From the NCBI GenBank assembly GCA_026008535.1, contig BRKX01000018.1:47981588-48045587 (forward strand): a stretch of 64,000 bases of DNA, read 5' to 3'. The stretch comes from Perilla frutescens (lineage: Eukaryota; Streptophyta; Magnoliopsida; Lamiales; Lamiaceae). Shown piece after piece: positions 37,096 through 49,298 of the stretch. Each line of letters opens with the position of its first letter. Position 1 is the first letter of the stretch. The position numbers were made by a program, and so were the translations under genes. Below the pieces are notes generated by a model that searched no databases, was not told the origin of the DNA, and was given only the letters and a program-made list of their open reading frames with translations.

Positions 37096-37180
37096 AAAAA
37101 AAATATTTATATCCTGGGTCGGAGCGGGTCGGTCGTCTGATGGGCCGACCCATGCACTAGGTGTACAGGAGTTTTTGCGT

Positions 37181-38270
37181 AAAAAAAAACATGTATCACA
37201 GTATGCATAAATTTAATAACCAATAAAAGTTTTGTGTTAAGGAGGTTAATTATTGAATGTAATCACACAGCCTTTATTTTAGAGTTGCATATTTATATGT
37301 GCAAATAACGAAAGAAATATCAATACTTATGTACTTAATTAACTCAAATAAATCGACTTTTTAATAATTTTATATCAATTCCAACATTTCTTCAACAAAA
37401 ATGAAATTTGATCAGTTTTGGCAACTTTTATGTGACTCACTATAAATTGCTTAAATTTCCAGAGAGAGAGAAAAAAAATACATTAGTGACACAAACAATC
37501 CACATGAAAATGTAACATTTTTAGTGTTTTTACTAGTTGGGCTTTTTGCTTTTAGTTATCTTGATCTACACAAGTTGGGCTCAATACTAAGGCCCATAGT
37601 TGGACATTCAATTTTCTTTACTTTTTTTTTTACGAGGATAATTAACCTAGACATGCGATAGTGCGCACTGGGTAAACTCCACTTCTATATAATAACCTGC
37701 AAACTAACAAAAGATGTACACTACACTTGCAAAATCAATTGTGATATAGTGTTATAATTAGAGGTGTAAGGTGAAAAAATTTCTCTTATTATTTTTTGAG
37801 TTAGGGGAGGAGATCAACTGTAATTGAATATAATCGACGATGAACTTGTGAGAGAGAATTGTGTTTTAAGTAATACAAACTATCAAAATTTGCAAATTGG
37901 AGTAGGTTGTGCTTAATTATGAGTGATTTTATTTATGTTGAGGGTAACCGTAGTCGCTACCGATGTACGCATTGGATAAATCTCGCTCCCGTACGTGTAA
38001 TAACACTTCGATAAAATCATGAGATACATGGCTATCATCGGTAGAAAATGATCATTCAAGACAAATCGAGACTATCTCTCTCACTCTGATCTTCACACCG
38101 ATTGAGATATGTAAACTTTGTAGATATATCATATATATTACATATATTCATATCATTTCCGAGGAGCATTTTATTAAATTTTACAAGAAAGTTTATCACG
38201 ATTTTAAAACTCGACACAAAAATAATAAAAACAAAAAACAACAAAAAAAGAAGGAATATTAATTACCAAT
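37181..38270. other. Intergenic stretch downstream of the RALF gene
   Basis: AT-rich, no gene recognised. The polyadenylation region of the RALF transcript (minus strand) should lie in 38100-38270. Confidence 0.4.
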
Positions 38271-38630
38271 TTAACTAGTGCGGCACTGCGTGGCGGCGGA
38301 GCACGACCGCGTGTAGGGATTAGCTTCGCCGCCGGGCTGGCAGTTGTAGTACGACGCGCCGCTCCGGGAGCATGGCACAGTGTCCGCCTGAAGCGCACCG
38401 TAGCTTATGTAGTCCGAGGTTGCTAGCATGCGCCGGTTGCTCTCTGAATCCATGTCGAACTCTCCGCCGCCGCCGCCCATGCACTCCGCGATTGATCCTC
38501 GGCAGGCAGACGGATTTTGCGGCGGAATCCAGCCGAAATCACCTCCGGCAACGGCGGTGCTAAGAAGGAGCGCCGCCGCCAACACGGCGGCGGGAATGAG
38601 GAGGAGGCGGAGGAGGGAAGAGTTCACCAT
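38271..38630 (-). CDS. RALF (rapid alkalinization factor) peptide precursor
   Basis: 119-residue secreted signalling precursor, intronless. It has a hydrophobic signal peptide (about 1-28, LLRLLLIPAAVLAAALLL), an acidic propeptide, the dibasic S1P-type site RRML (66-69) and a mature peptide of about 50 residues with the YISY motif (74-77). Four cysteines (87, 97, 110, 116) are spaced as in RALF1/23/33-type peptides, and the domain has the NPYTRSC stretch of the family. RALFs act outside the cell on CrRLK1L receptors such as FERONIA to control apoplastic pH, growth and immunity. The gene is GC-rich against AT-rich surroundings. Its upstream region carries a 296-bp tandem duplication (38805-39396). 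Confidence 0.96.
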   Translation of the reverse strand: MVNSSLLRLLLIPAAVLAAALLLSTAVAGGDFGWIPPQNPSACRGSIAECMGGGGGEFDMDSESNRRMLATSDYISYGALQADTVPCSRSGASYYNCQPGGEANPYTRSCSAATQCRTS

Positions 38631-38804
38631 TTTGTGTATTTTTTTAGCTCCGAACGTAGACTTTTAAAGCGGGAGAGTGGGCTCCATATTCTGAGGGTGT
38701 TTAGTGTTACCAAATTTTCACCTAATTATAATTTATTTTTCCACTTATTGTTAATTTAATTATTTTGAAACTTTCATATATATACTTTTTTTTAGCATGT
38801 AGCA

Positions 38805-39396
38805 TTTTTGAACATTTCAAAGTTATGCGTAGGTATAGAAGAATTAATCCAAGTCTCACTTGGGGGTATTTTTGGTATTATGGAAGTTAAATTGGAGTCC
38901 CTAAATTAAAAAAGAATTTTTTAAAAAAATAATAATGATTAGAAGAAATTTAATTTGTAACCATTCTCTATCACATATCCTATGTCAAGTCTTTATTTTT
39001 TTATAATTTAGTTTAATTTGATTTTCTTATTAGAGTTCGTCTATCCCCAATTAGGGTATGATAAAAAAAATTATGACACACGGAATGTAATACGGGGAAA
39101 TTTTTGAACATTTCAAAGTTATGCGTAGGTATAGAAGAATTAATCCAAGTCTCACTTGGGGGTATTTTTGGTATTATGGAAGTTAAATTGGAGTCCCTAA
39201 ATTAAAAAAGAATTTTTTAAAAAAATAATAATGATTAGAAGAAATTTAATTTGTAACCATTCTCTATCACATATCCTATGTCAAGTCTTTATTTTTTTAT
39301 AATTTAGTTTAATTTGATTTTCTTATTAGAGTTCGTCTATCCCCAATTAGGGTATGATAAAAAAAATTATGACACACGGAATGTAATACGGGGAAA
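38805..39396. repeat. Perfect-looking 296-bp tandem duplication upstream of RALF
   Basis: Units 38805-39100 and 39101-39396 appear identical by eye, starting TTTTTGAACATTTCAAAGTT and ending ACGGGGAAA. It lies 175 to 766 bp upstream of the RALF start codon. Confidence 0.92.
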
Positions 39397-40686
39397 GTAC
39401 GGGTGATCTGATCCAATTTTTAGCTACTTCACATGTTTGCGGTTTGAGTAAAGTACTCGATCCACTTCATATATAATAGCCCACAAAATGCCAAAATCAC
39501 AAATGAGATGTAAATTATATTAGATAAATTTTATGCAATGAGCTCGACATGTATAAATAAATATCGGTAGAATTATAATGACCTTTGATATAATTAGTTC
39601 ACACCCTCTCCAATAGTAAGCCACCTAGATGGGTAAAATAGCATTTTTAGAACCATAGAAATGATGAGCTAAATGAGAAAAACTAATTTCTCTTTCAATA
39701 GCTTAAATTAAAATCATATATATTTTATACATATTCTAATTTAGATTTGAAAATTATTATATAGATTTGATTAGTGCACTAATTAAGGTGATGATCCCTC
39801 ACTCAAGTGATAAGGATGTTCATAATTACATATATAAAAAAACTTCTTTTAATTTATAGTTAGACTTAATGGATTTTTCCATTGATAAGAACAGTTTAAC
39901 AACTTTTCGAAAGATGTAATTAAACAGTTTACTTGTTTAATTAATAATCTAATGCTTACGATATTGGAAATCTGGTTGGCATGCGATGCTAATATTATTA
40001 TTTTGTGTGTATGCATTAATTAATTACTAGATTAATTGCTGACTTTTGCAAAATATATCCTTCTTGAAACTTTATTTGAAATTATTAGACAGGGGTTCAA
40101 TTAACAATGAACGAGTTTTGATTGTGAAATATAATTATATAAAATGTAAAATTATGTTCAAAATTTTGTTGCCGTGTTTATTAGGCCCATACATTTTTTT
40201 TAACCAATGATCTCAAATATAATTAAGTAATTAATTTAGTTGGGTTTGACATATATATGATATACACACACATATATACCTAAACGATTAGGTATATATA
40301 TGTGAGTGTTGTAAATTGTGAATAAATATGTGTGAAAATGTAGTTGATTGAATGGTTCAACGAAGGTAAATTTTCAAATGAGTGTTCATTTTTCTCGAGA
40401 AGTTGGATCCCTCAAAAGGTATGAATATTTCAATGCCTAACATGGAAATCGAAAATAATTTATATTATTTCAACTTTTACTTACAATATTTATATATTTG
40501 CATGCTTTGGATATGCAGCTTGAGTTGTTGTTGTTGTTGTTATAAAAATATTTTTTGATGTGGATTTTCATTTTTTTCACCTAAAATTTCAATTTTGTTT
40601 TTGTGCTTAAGAGTATATAAAGGCACATATGGTGTTTCTCTCTCCTATGATAATTATCGTAATAAATTTTAGAGTAGTGATTTTCA
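39397..40686. other. AT-rich intergenic stretch
   Basis: No gene recognised. A (GTT)n run at about 40528-40541. Confidence 0.4.
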
Positions 40687-41117
40687 GCCAGATTCTGGCT
40701 AGTCGGAATTTTTTTATTATTTTTAATAATTAATTAATTTAATTAATAAAACACTAATTATTTAATAAATTTACATTGATGCCCTCCATAATAATTAGAG
40801 CTAATCCTCCAATTAATTTTCATTTCTAATGTCTCCTAAAAAAATCCGCTTCTAATGAATATTACCGATCAAATATTTCCCAAAAACATAATTAACATAA
40901 GGGCAATATAGTAAAAACAATCACAAATTTCATTAATTACTGAACTCACCTACCAAAATTATTGATTAATTAATTACAATCACTAATTTCATGACAGAAG
41001 GGCAATATAGTAAAAACATAATATTTAATAATTAACATAATTAATCTATTAATAATACAATTTTATTAATTATTAAAAAATCAGATTCTGGCTAGCCAGA
41101 ATTTGGCTAGCTAGCAT
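40687..41117. mobile_element. Inverted-repeat (MITE-like) element
   Basis: The left end, CAGCCAGATTCTGGCTAGTC followed by GGAATTTTTTTATTA, is the approximate reverse complement of the right end (AAAAAATCAGATTCTGGCTA, then GCCAGAATTTGGCTAG). Each end also contains a local palindrome. No target duplication found and no coding sequence. Confidence 0.5.
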
Positions 41118-41357
41118 TATTGTAAATTTTAGTAGTATCAATTTAGATATTATAATAAATTTTGTATTTTTATTAATGTGTTATAAATTACTATATTAAA
41201 GTTGGTTATATACTATAAATTTAATTAAATGAAAATGTTGAAACACAAAATTAAACTAGATAAAATTACACCAACAATAAAAACTACATAGAAGTACTAA
41301 AAGATAAAATTACAAAAAATACTAAAATAACTAACCAAAAGAGATACAACAATTTTC

Positions 41358-41870
41358 TTAATCATATAAAAGGCCACCATTGTTCCCGATCAAGAAAATT
41401 TCCAAACATATTGAAATTGCTAAAGTTAGCTTATTCCACTCGCATCCGCTTTTGTAAAATTTTTTCTTGCTCCAATCGAAAGTATTCACGTCGTTCTGGT
41501 TCAGGAACAGTGTCCAAATCAAGAAATAAATTTTGTCTTCTCTGATCATCAGCTTCAAGTCATTCATTTTCTTTTGCAACACAACATTACATTCTCGTTG
41601 AGCTTGTGATTTTGCTAATAGTTCTCGAAGTTTCTCATTTCCTTCTTTGAACAAAGCTTCAAGAGTCGAGACATCTTCATTGTGTTTCCTTTTTAATTTG
41701 CTCCTTTTAACATTGTTTGGTCATCGGGATAAAAAGCAACCACTCATCATATCGTCTTCATCTGCGGAAAATGAAGACAATGATGGATTAGGGAACTCTC
41801 GAATATTTCTTCACGAATCATGGTTTGAACTTGCACAAAAAATTTCATCGTAAACCACATATGCTCAAAT
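41358..41870 (-). pseudogene. Frameshifted C-terminal part of a Myb-like / NAM-associated (PIF-Harbinger ORF1-like) protein
   Basis: The minus strand encodes a coiled stretch, KEGNEKLRELLAKSQAQREC then LQKKMNDLKLM-REDKIYFL. After a frameshift near 41520 it continues DLDTVPEPERREYFRLEQEK, then ILQKRM and a stop. This pattern (T-PE-R-Y---Q--IL-KR) is typical of NAM-associated C-terminal domains and of the DNA-binding partner of PIF/Harbinger transposases. Upstream, an acidic Ser-rich segment lies in yet another frame. Not functional as read. Confidence 0.5.
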
Positions 41871-42282
41871 TTGAATTTGTTATCATCTGCACGGCCTAAC
41901 TGCATAACATATTATGGAATATGAATTTAATTTTACATTGATAAATATCATATTAAGAAAAATTACATATATTATATATGTTAGCAATTATAAAAAAAAG
42001 ATTAAATAATTGAAAAACAAATATTATGTAATATTTTTTTTTTGTGCATAATATTATAAATTCACACAACGTACGAGAGAAATATTAGGGGAAAAAAATT
42101 CCAAAAAGACCACTAAAGACAGTGTCTAGCATGTTACATCTGGTGAAATACATCGTGCACAATATCGAATATCCATTTACGCACAACATGTATTCAGACA
42201 AGGGATACTAGACACGTATTTCATTCGGTATAACATCAAAAAAGACCATGAAAGAGCTTTTATTAATGGAGAAAAAGAGACA

Positions 42283-44275
42283 CTAACGCTCTATTGCTCT
42301 CTTAGCTCCGTCCAGTGTGTTCTTCAGCAGCATCGCAACAGTCATTGGCCCGACGCCACCGGGAACCGGAGTCACGCATCCAGCCGTCTTGCATGCTTCC
42401 TGAAAATCCACATCCCCAACGAGCCTATAGCCGGATTTCTTACTCGGATCATCCACAGCATTTGTTCCCACGTCGATCACTGCAGCACCCGGTTTGATCC
42501 AACTGCCCTTGATCTAAAAGCAGAAACAAATTGTCACCACAGTCAATACATGAACATCAAGGGAGCAGCAGACACAAAGCTGTAACAACGAAAAAGCCAA
42601 TCATGATTCGACTCTTGTTACCATTGCTGCTTGTCCTGCAGCAGCGATGATTATGTCAGCGTTCCGAATGATGTTCTCGGGTTCTTTGGTACGAGAATGA
42701 ACCACAGTGACAGTAGCATCTTCCTTAAGAAGGAGCAAGGAAACCGGCAAACCAACTATGTTGCTCCGGCCTACCACAACAGCATTCTTTCCCTTAATAG
42801 TAACACCACTGCGCGATAGAAGCTCAATGCAACCCTGTTTAGGAACAAAACCTCATAAAACAAGAATTTACCCCATAACAATTGACATAGTACAGAAACA
42901 TTTTTCTTTCTTTTTTTTTGGGAAATTTAATAAGCCTCCTCACTCCTCAGGGCAATGAGCGCATTGAGCCTTTTTTAAAACATTTGAGTAGTGAGGCCTC
43001 TAAGAAAAAAGCATTTAAACAGCGTCTAATGTAGTCCACGCATATATTACCTTTGGGGTGCACGGGACAAACAGAGGATCTCTGCCTTTCATTGCTAACT
43101 TACCAATGTTCAGAGGATGAAATCCATCGACATCCTTTTCCAGCGATATTTCAGTTAAAATTTTCTCTTCGTTTATATGTTTAGGCAACGGGAGCTGCAC
43201 CAGTATACCTGAAACAACAATACAGAAAAAATACTTTGCTTTTCAATTTTCTGACTTCATATATCAAGGTTTCAGGTCAATGGCGTACGTATTGGGAGAA
43301 TCTTGAGATTTCCAATGAAATTAAGGAAAATCATCATAATAGCAAAAAATCTAGGCATAGAGGATTTATGTTAATCAATCATTCCACTTGACATTGCTCC
43401 CCACAAGCAAAAGATTCAACTTTTAAGCAGGAAAATCTTCAAATTTATTTCTACAAAGGTTATGAGATTGCAAGAATATAGGTAGACAAGAGACATTTTA
43501 GGCATACTACTTGATATACTCCCAAGCCGATAAAACTATGAATGATCACATGAACAAACAAGCAACGGAAACAAATCTAACAAACAAATCCGAACCACAT
43601 AAACTTGATTGATATAACACATTTAGCTCACTAACCATGAACATCAGGATTGACATTCAATTCATGGACTTTGCAAATCAACTCAGATTCAGACACTTCC
43701 TCTGGGAGGTCCAAATCGATCGAATTGATTCCAACTTCTGCACAAGCTTTCCTTTTCATATTCACATAGCTCTGTGAATCCTTCCTTTGTCCCACAATCA
43801 CAACTGCTAGCCCCGGAACCTGAAATGAACTCAAAAAAACTTACTATAAGCAGAGCACTCAAATTATCAGTTTATCACAGCTACAATTGAGCAAAACGTT
43901 GCAAAGAAACTAAAACCCTAGATTTTTCTGCAAAATCTATTCAATAAACTTTCTTGCACCTTGTCATACATCGTTATTCGGATTGTGACTTTACACCAGC
44001 TAAATACGCAGCATTAACAGAAAAGGAGCAGCTGAAATCAACTAATAGTGTATCATGTTCCGTTGTGTCAATCTTAAATCATCAATTGCATGCAGAAATG
44101 ATAACTAATCATTGAATTACAAACACACATGACACATGCACACATATGAGAGAGAGAGAGAGAGAGAAACCTTTCCGTAAGTTTCGGAGAGGCGGCGGAC
44201 ATCATCGGCAATTTCCGATCGGATTGTTTGGGCGATTGCTTTGCCGTCAATAATGGTGGCTTTGTGATCTGACAT
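42283..44275 (-). CDS. FOLD: Bifunctional methylenetetrahydrofolate dehydrogenase / methenyl-THF cyclohydrolase (FolD family, cytosolic type)
   Basis: One-carbon metabolism enzyme interconverting 5,10-methylene-THF, methenyl-THF and 10-formyl-THF with NADP(H). Five coding exons on the minus strand, all with GT-AG junctions in phase: 44171-44275, 43636-43819, 43051-43208, 42622-42834, 42283-42513; 891 nt, 296 residues, the family's usual length. Motifs: SYVNMKRKA with the catalytic Lys, ILVQLPLP, KDVDGFHPLN, PCTPKG, the dinucleotide-binding VVVGRSNIVGLP, VIDVGTN and the C-terminal PVPGGVGPMT. The start MSDHKATIIDGK has no transit peptide, so a cytosolic isoform is likely. The gene looks intact. 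A 5'-UTR exon and intron are likely upstream. Confidence 0.96.
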
Positions 44276-44925
44276 CGTTTTAGGCCAACAAAAGTTTGCA
44301 ACTATATTCTGCTGAAAGGAATGGTAATTATAAACTCTAGCATCATTATAGGGTTGTAAATGAGCCGAATCGAGCTGAATACCTTCAACTTCAAGTTCAG
44401 CTCGTTCAAGTAATATTAGGCTCGAGTTCGAGCTCGACTCGAGCTTTAACTTCGAGTTCAGTTCAGCTCAACTAATAAAATTCATGATCGAGCTTGACTC
44501 GATAATGAAATTCAACATACGACTGCTCAATAACTTGATAGTTGATGCTGAAAAAAAAAAAAACTACGCCTCGACCAGATATCAACCCAATTCGATTCAG
44601 CACAAATTCAACACAAATATCATTCCAGTATTGACTTCTATAACAAATAATTTTCAGCAACTAATTAAATTTGAAGTATAGGAACAAAAAATGAGCAATT
44701 CAGTCATATATAAGAATTTTGAACCTAATTCCGTCCTAATTCAACACCTAATTTCAAATTTTCAACACCTTATTATGATTTCCCAGTTTCCCTATCGGAT
44801 TCAGAAAATGCGTGTATATATTACACACTCATATATTTATATAGCAATGGAAAACGAGTAGAAAGCAGTGACGTACCAGTGGAGATGGAGGCGACTGGCG
44901 ACGGCGAAATTGATAGGAAGAAGAG
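44276..44925 (-). promoter_or_regulatory. Probable 5'-UTR exon and leader intron of FOLD
   Basis: On the minus strand a UTR exon (about 44924 to 44878) ends CTCCACTG before a strong donor GTACGT (44876-44871). The acceptor CCTTTCAG lies at about 44312-44319, 37 bases before the ATG. The intron contains a segment rich in GAGCTCGA/CGAGCT motifs (44345-44520) beginning GGGTTGTAAATGAGCCG, like remnants of hAT-type elements. Copia sequence begins at about 44925, right at the presumed transcription start. Confidence 0.5.
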
Positions 44926-45411
44926 CACTACTGGATACGTTTACACTTTAGGTGGAATAGCTGTCTGTTGGGTTTTGAAACTGCGCGTAGAAGGTTGTTG
45001 CTCTTTCAACCACTGAAACCGAATATGTTGCTGTAACGGAAGCAAGGAGATGATTTGGCTGTAATCATTCTCGGAAGAACTCATCAAGATTACAAGAAAA
45101 GCCTTTTACATTGTGATAGTCAAAATGCTATTCATTTCGCAAAGAATCCCGTAAATCATGCAAGAACGGAGCATATACAAGTGTGATATCACTTCATTAG
45201 ATCAGCTCTAGAAGATGGATTTTTGGTTCTTGAGAAGATTCTTGCAAGTCTTAATAAAGCAGATATGTTGACAAACAGTGTGCCTATTGAAAAACTGAAG
45301 TTGTGCACAACTTTAGTTGGCTTTTCTCTATATGCATTAAAAGATTTTGCTGCTGCTGCAGTGAAAATGAAGGTGAAAGCGTAGTGTTGGATTTGTCTCC
45401 AAGTGGAATAT
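44925..45411 (+). mobile_element. Ty1/copia retrotransposon pol remnant (RNase H end)
   Basis: Translated pieces in shifting frames read STTGYVYTLGGIAV, then KVVALSTTETEYVAVTEA, then shifted versions of SQNAIHFAKNP, HARTEHI and ADMLTNSVPIEKLKLC. This is the well-known C-terminal RNase H region of copia polyproteins. Frameshifts and stops make it dead. The upstream part of the element is missing: homology starts abruptly beside the FOLD leader. Confidence 0.85.
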
Positions 45412-45870
45412 TGTTAAGTTTGTGGAGCGGAAATCAAATTGTAGATTGGGCCTTGTATGTGGGCTTACTCTTTTTAAACCAATTAGGCAATTTAAGCCTT
45501 TGTCTTATCAGCTAATTGTTGGAGTTGGTGAGGTAGAATTTAATTCCTAGTGTTTAACTTCAATCTGTCTTCCTAGACTTTTAGTTATCGTAGAGAGAAA
45601 GATAGAAATTATTTCTGCAATCTGCTTTGTATCATAGTTCAGAAAAGAAGCTCTCTGTAATCTGCCTTGTGCGCACGGATGTGCGATGAATGTTGCGCGC
45701 ACGGATGTGCGCTGAGTGGCGCGCGCACGGCCGCGCGCGGGCAGAGTGCAGCGCACGCACGACCGTGCTCGGCGTGCACGCAGCGCACACTTCCCTCTCT
45801 CACCCACAGGCTCTCTCACGCGCTCGAAAGACGCGTGCGGCTATACGCTCAGAGATAAACACGAGCCCAT
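45412..45870 (+). mobile_element. Copia 3' LTR (right end not defined), with a GC-rich GCGCAC repeat stretch
   Basis: The polypurine-like TCCAAGTGGAATAT followed by TGTTAAG matches the classic copia junction (AAGTGGGAGAT/TGTT). Inside, 45664-45800 is rich in alternating GCGCAC/GTGCGC, so small reading frames there on both strands are composition artefacts. The right end is somewhere before about 45900; I saw no second LTR. Confidence 0.5.
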
Positions 45871-46550
45871 AATTTTTATTTTTTTTTGCAGAACATCAAA
45901 TTCTCACTTTTTCAACAAGAAATACAATTGAAATTGAATCTACAATCAAATTCTCACTTTTTTGGAGAACATGAAATACAATCTCACATTTTTTTCATTT
46001 AACATTTTTTCAAAATACAATTGAAACAAAATCTACAACCAACAATGTAAAGGGAGACGGCGACAACAATATTGAGAGAAACCGAGATGGCAACGGCCTT
46101 TATGTGGATCTGTTTAAGGGAGACGGCGACGAGAGTGCAGATTTGTAGATTTGTTGAGAGAGAGGGAGAAAGAGACGAGAGCGCAGATCTGAGAGAAGGG
46201 AGCGAGAGACGACTGTGCACAGACGTCGGCGACGGTTGCAGGCTCCACGGACGCCGGTGACGGGGGCAGATTCAATGGTGGTGTTGGTAGTGGCGGATTT
46301 GCATATTTGGTGCGAGAAATACAGAAAGAGACGAGTGCAGATTCAGTTTTAGGAGAGAGAGTGTGTTTTTGGAGAGCGAGAGTAATTTATTTTTTCTTTT
46401 AATATTATTTTTTCAAATTAACAAGGGTAGTATAGTAAATGTGGCTAAAAAAATAATATTTTTACATTAGTGGCTAAAAAAAGTTTTTAAAAGTTTGGTG
46501 TGGCTAAAAGCCCCTATTGTCACATATTTATTATTTGTTTGAAAATAACA
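45871..46550. other. Intergenic stretch upstream of the DUF247 pseudogene
   Basis: Contains several GAGAGA-rich purine runs (46060-46380) and no recognised gene. Confidence 0.35.
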
Positions 46551-47295
46551 GGTATATAAATTGGAGCCTTTTTGGAGAGTATCGCAAGAGAAGAATAATC
46601 AACGGAGCGGAGCCTGTGCACCTCCTTGAAGCTTTCCATAGGCAAGTTGTCTTAGATTGTGTCGATCCAGGGAAGACCAGTTGTGGATTTTTCAAATATT
46701 GCATAGGGCTCAGGATTGACGAAGATCAAACCGGTTCACCTCAGTCTCCACAAAGTTGTAGCATATGCAGATACCTCTGCTGCTCCGGTGTTAAGCAAGA
46801 AACGAGCTTCTACCATTCGTTTCGTACGGTGACGGACCTCAAGGAAAAGGGCATCCACTTCAAACCTAGCCCTACGTCTCCATCTACACTAAGGTGTTCT
46901 TCAAGAACATGGTCGCCTACGAATTAACCCTGAATTGTCCGGCCTCTGCTGCGGTGACGTCATACATCAGTTTCATGAAGTCGCTCATCGATAGGCCTGA
47001 AGACGTGAAGGAGCCGCGAGAAACGAGAATATTCTACAATTCGCTTGGCAGCGATGAAGAGGTTCTCAACGCTTACCGAAATATCAATACCTATGGGGCC
47101 GAAGAAGAAGAACTTTTTGAGGAAGTGAAAGACAAGATCCAATCACATTACAATAGCAGAACCAAGACATGGATGGCTGAGCTGGCCCACACTAACTTTC
47201 GATCTCCATGGATGACTACCGCGTTTCTTGCTGCGGCCGGGCTGCTTGCAATAACAGTTGCTCAGCTCTACTACGCTGTGCATCCAAATACCTAA
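46551..47295 (+). pseudogene. DUF247 (UPF0481) protein, C-terminal half with frameshift
   Basis: First frame (to about 46870): YINWSLFGEYRKRRIINGAE, HLLEAFHRQVVL, FRTVTDLKEKGIHFKPS. After a shift near 46870-46880 the second frame runs YVSIYTKVFFKNMVAYEL, TSYISFMKSLIDRPEDVKE, NSLGSDEEVLNAYRNINT, and ends in a single membrane helix (TTAFLAAAGLLAITVAQLYY) and a stop at 47293-47295. The order (H-L LH, A--L-E-GI-F, VFF-N--A-E, INSL, C-terminal TM) is that of plant DUF247 membrane proteins. The N-terminal 200 or so residues and part of the middle are missing. DUF247 genes include S-locus components in grasses; no such role is implied here. Confidence 0.8.
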
Positions 47296-47960
47296 AGCTA
47301 AAAATTGATCACCATATGCTTTTCTTTTTTTGTGAGTGTTTTTTTCTTTTTAGTTTCTGGTCGTGTTCGTGATCTTCTTAATTTCAGCTGGTTTGGTTGT
47401 GTTTCAGGCACTTTTTTAGTTGTATTCGACATGGATGCAATAATTAATTATTACTTGTTTTGTGTGAGTTTAACACATCCAAATATCCAATTGGACTGTT
47501 ATTTCCAGGTTTCTTATAGTAGCGTGAAGTGTTGTACCTAGTGTTTCATATTTCCAGGTTGTATCCTTGCATTCCAATGATCAATTACCTTCACGATTGA
47601 TAAGAAAATCGTTAAAAAGTTTTGTTTTTTGGCTTCTCTCTCTAAACATTTTGATATAGTTTTATTAATCTAATCTATCGTTCCAAGTACACACCCCAAA
47701 GTATTTTATTATTTAAAGAAAATATTTTTTTCATGTCTTTATATAATATCTGAGAAGTTAATTAAAATATTTACGTAAATAAATTATGTTATATTATTAA
47801 TCTAATTATTTAGCTTAGAAATCGTTAAATATTGAGATTTTACTCTTGTAATTGTCTCTTGTAGTCATGCTTTTAATTTGATTTACGTGTGTTTTCATCC
47901 CAGTTTATTCGGATCTGACTTGTTTTGGGAGTTTGGTGTGGAGCACTGGGAGGCCCATGC
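47296..47960. other. 3' flank of the DUF247 pseudogene
   Basis: T-rich, no gene recognised. Confidence 0.35.
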
Positions 47961-48201
47961 GTGCCTTTTTTTTATCTGTCACTAATTTTATTTTATTTTA
48001 TTTTTTTATTATTTTCTAGCGATTAATTTTAGCAATGGGAAATTCAGTCGTTAATATTTTTTCCATCATTACTTTTATTGTTAAAATGGCTTATGGTTAG
48101 AGTTTTAACGACAAGCTCAATCTGTTGTTAAATCATTTTACAAACGGAATTTTAATGTTTAGTGACAAAATTTTCCATCACTAAAACGCGTTTTTGTTTA
48201 G
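47961..48201 (-). mobile_element. CACTA-type subterminal fragment
   Basis: Ends on the plus strand in AACGCGTTTTTGTTTAGTG (minus: CACTAAACAAAAACGCG) and contains alternating 'CGTTAA/TTAACGAC' and 'TCCATC/GATGGA'-like motifs similar to the element at 49299-50058. No opposite end found. Confidence 0.4.
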
Positions 48202-49154
48202 TGAATATGAAGTTGATCACCATAGCGTACGACTCGAGTATGGTTGACATTATGCAGATGAGCCTCGACTCACTGCAGTAGTGTCCTTAGGATCAGAATG
48301 GTTCACCACTCCTCTGAAATTGTAGCATTTTGGTATGAAATCATTATCCCTGCATCAAAATCATTACATTTTTGTAGATCAATTTTACGTTCTAGGTTCA
48401 AAATTTACAATATCTTTTGGAAGAACTACTGAAAAAACGCTCTTAAGGAATGTTCATCTTTAGATCTATCTTCAAAGTTATTCACCATAGTTTCTCAATC
48501 TTATAAAAAATAAAATTTACCACTAAGGTACAATGTTTTGTTGTGTATGACACATTGTTGTTAAATATAAGCTTTTAGACATTCGTAATGCAAGTTTTAC
48601 ATATTTTATTTTACTGATTTTTATATATTTTGTTATAACTTAGAAGCAAACATACGTACTAAATTATGCTTTGTTAATAAATAATATTTATGTGATTATA
48701 ATTAAATCTAGGATCGTGTCTTTTTTTTTTATAATATTAGGACAAAATCATATGAGGTGGAATATCACACCAAATCCTCTATTGCACCTTCTGTTTGTAC
48801 ACATTCTCTATTGCACACTCGAATTTTTTTCTTCTTTTCATTCTTTGATTTCAATTTTTTGTGCTTTAGATTAATTTTACACTTGTAATATTCTTTTGTT
48901 AAACACTAAGAACTCTGATCTTGGTGTTGTGAATAGGTATATATATTATAATAAAGTATGTTTGGTTATTCTGAGTCTTCTGTTGAGATTTTCATTAATC
49001 AGGTTACATCCTTTCTTTCGCGCTTCTTAATTCCAACCCCCGTGGCGTCCATTTCCACGGTCTTCCGGGCTGAGGCGCCACACCAAAACAGTGGGATACT
49101 ATTCTACCAAGGGCGAAGTTTTCTTATATATAACTCAATGATTAATAGTTAAAC
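48202..49154. other. Intergenic stretch
   Basis: AT-rich, no gene recognised. 49020-49150 may be decayed gypsy polyprotein sequence adjoining the next feature. Confidence 0.35.
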
Positions 49155-49298
49155 TGGGAAAAGTCCATTTGAGGTTGTTTATGGGAAGACTCCCAATCAC
49201 TATCTTAATCAAGCAACAAGAAAGTTGAAGATTTTAAAACATCATTGAAAAAAATTGAGGATGAGGTGAAGAAAGAGATTTTCTTCTTGTACATATAA

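Noticed and set aside
38372..38759. Plus-strand frames opposite the RALF gene
   Set aside because: Shadows of a GC-rich coding sequence; the minus-strand frame has all RALF hallmarks.
45664..45931. Several overlapping Arg/Ala-rich frames on both strands
   Set aside because: Produced by the GCGCAC-repeat composition of the copia LTR; no domain.
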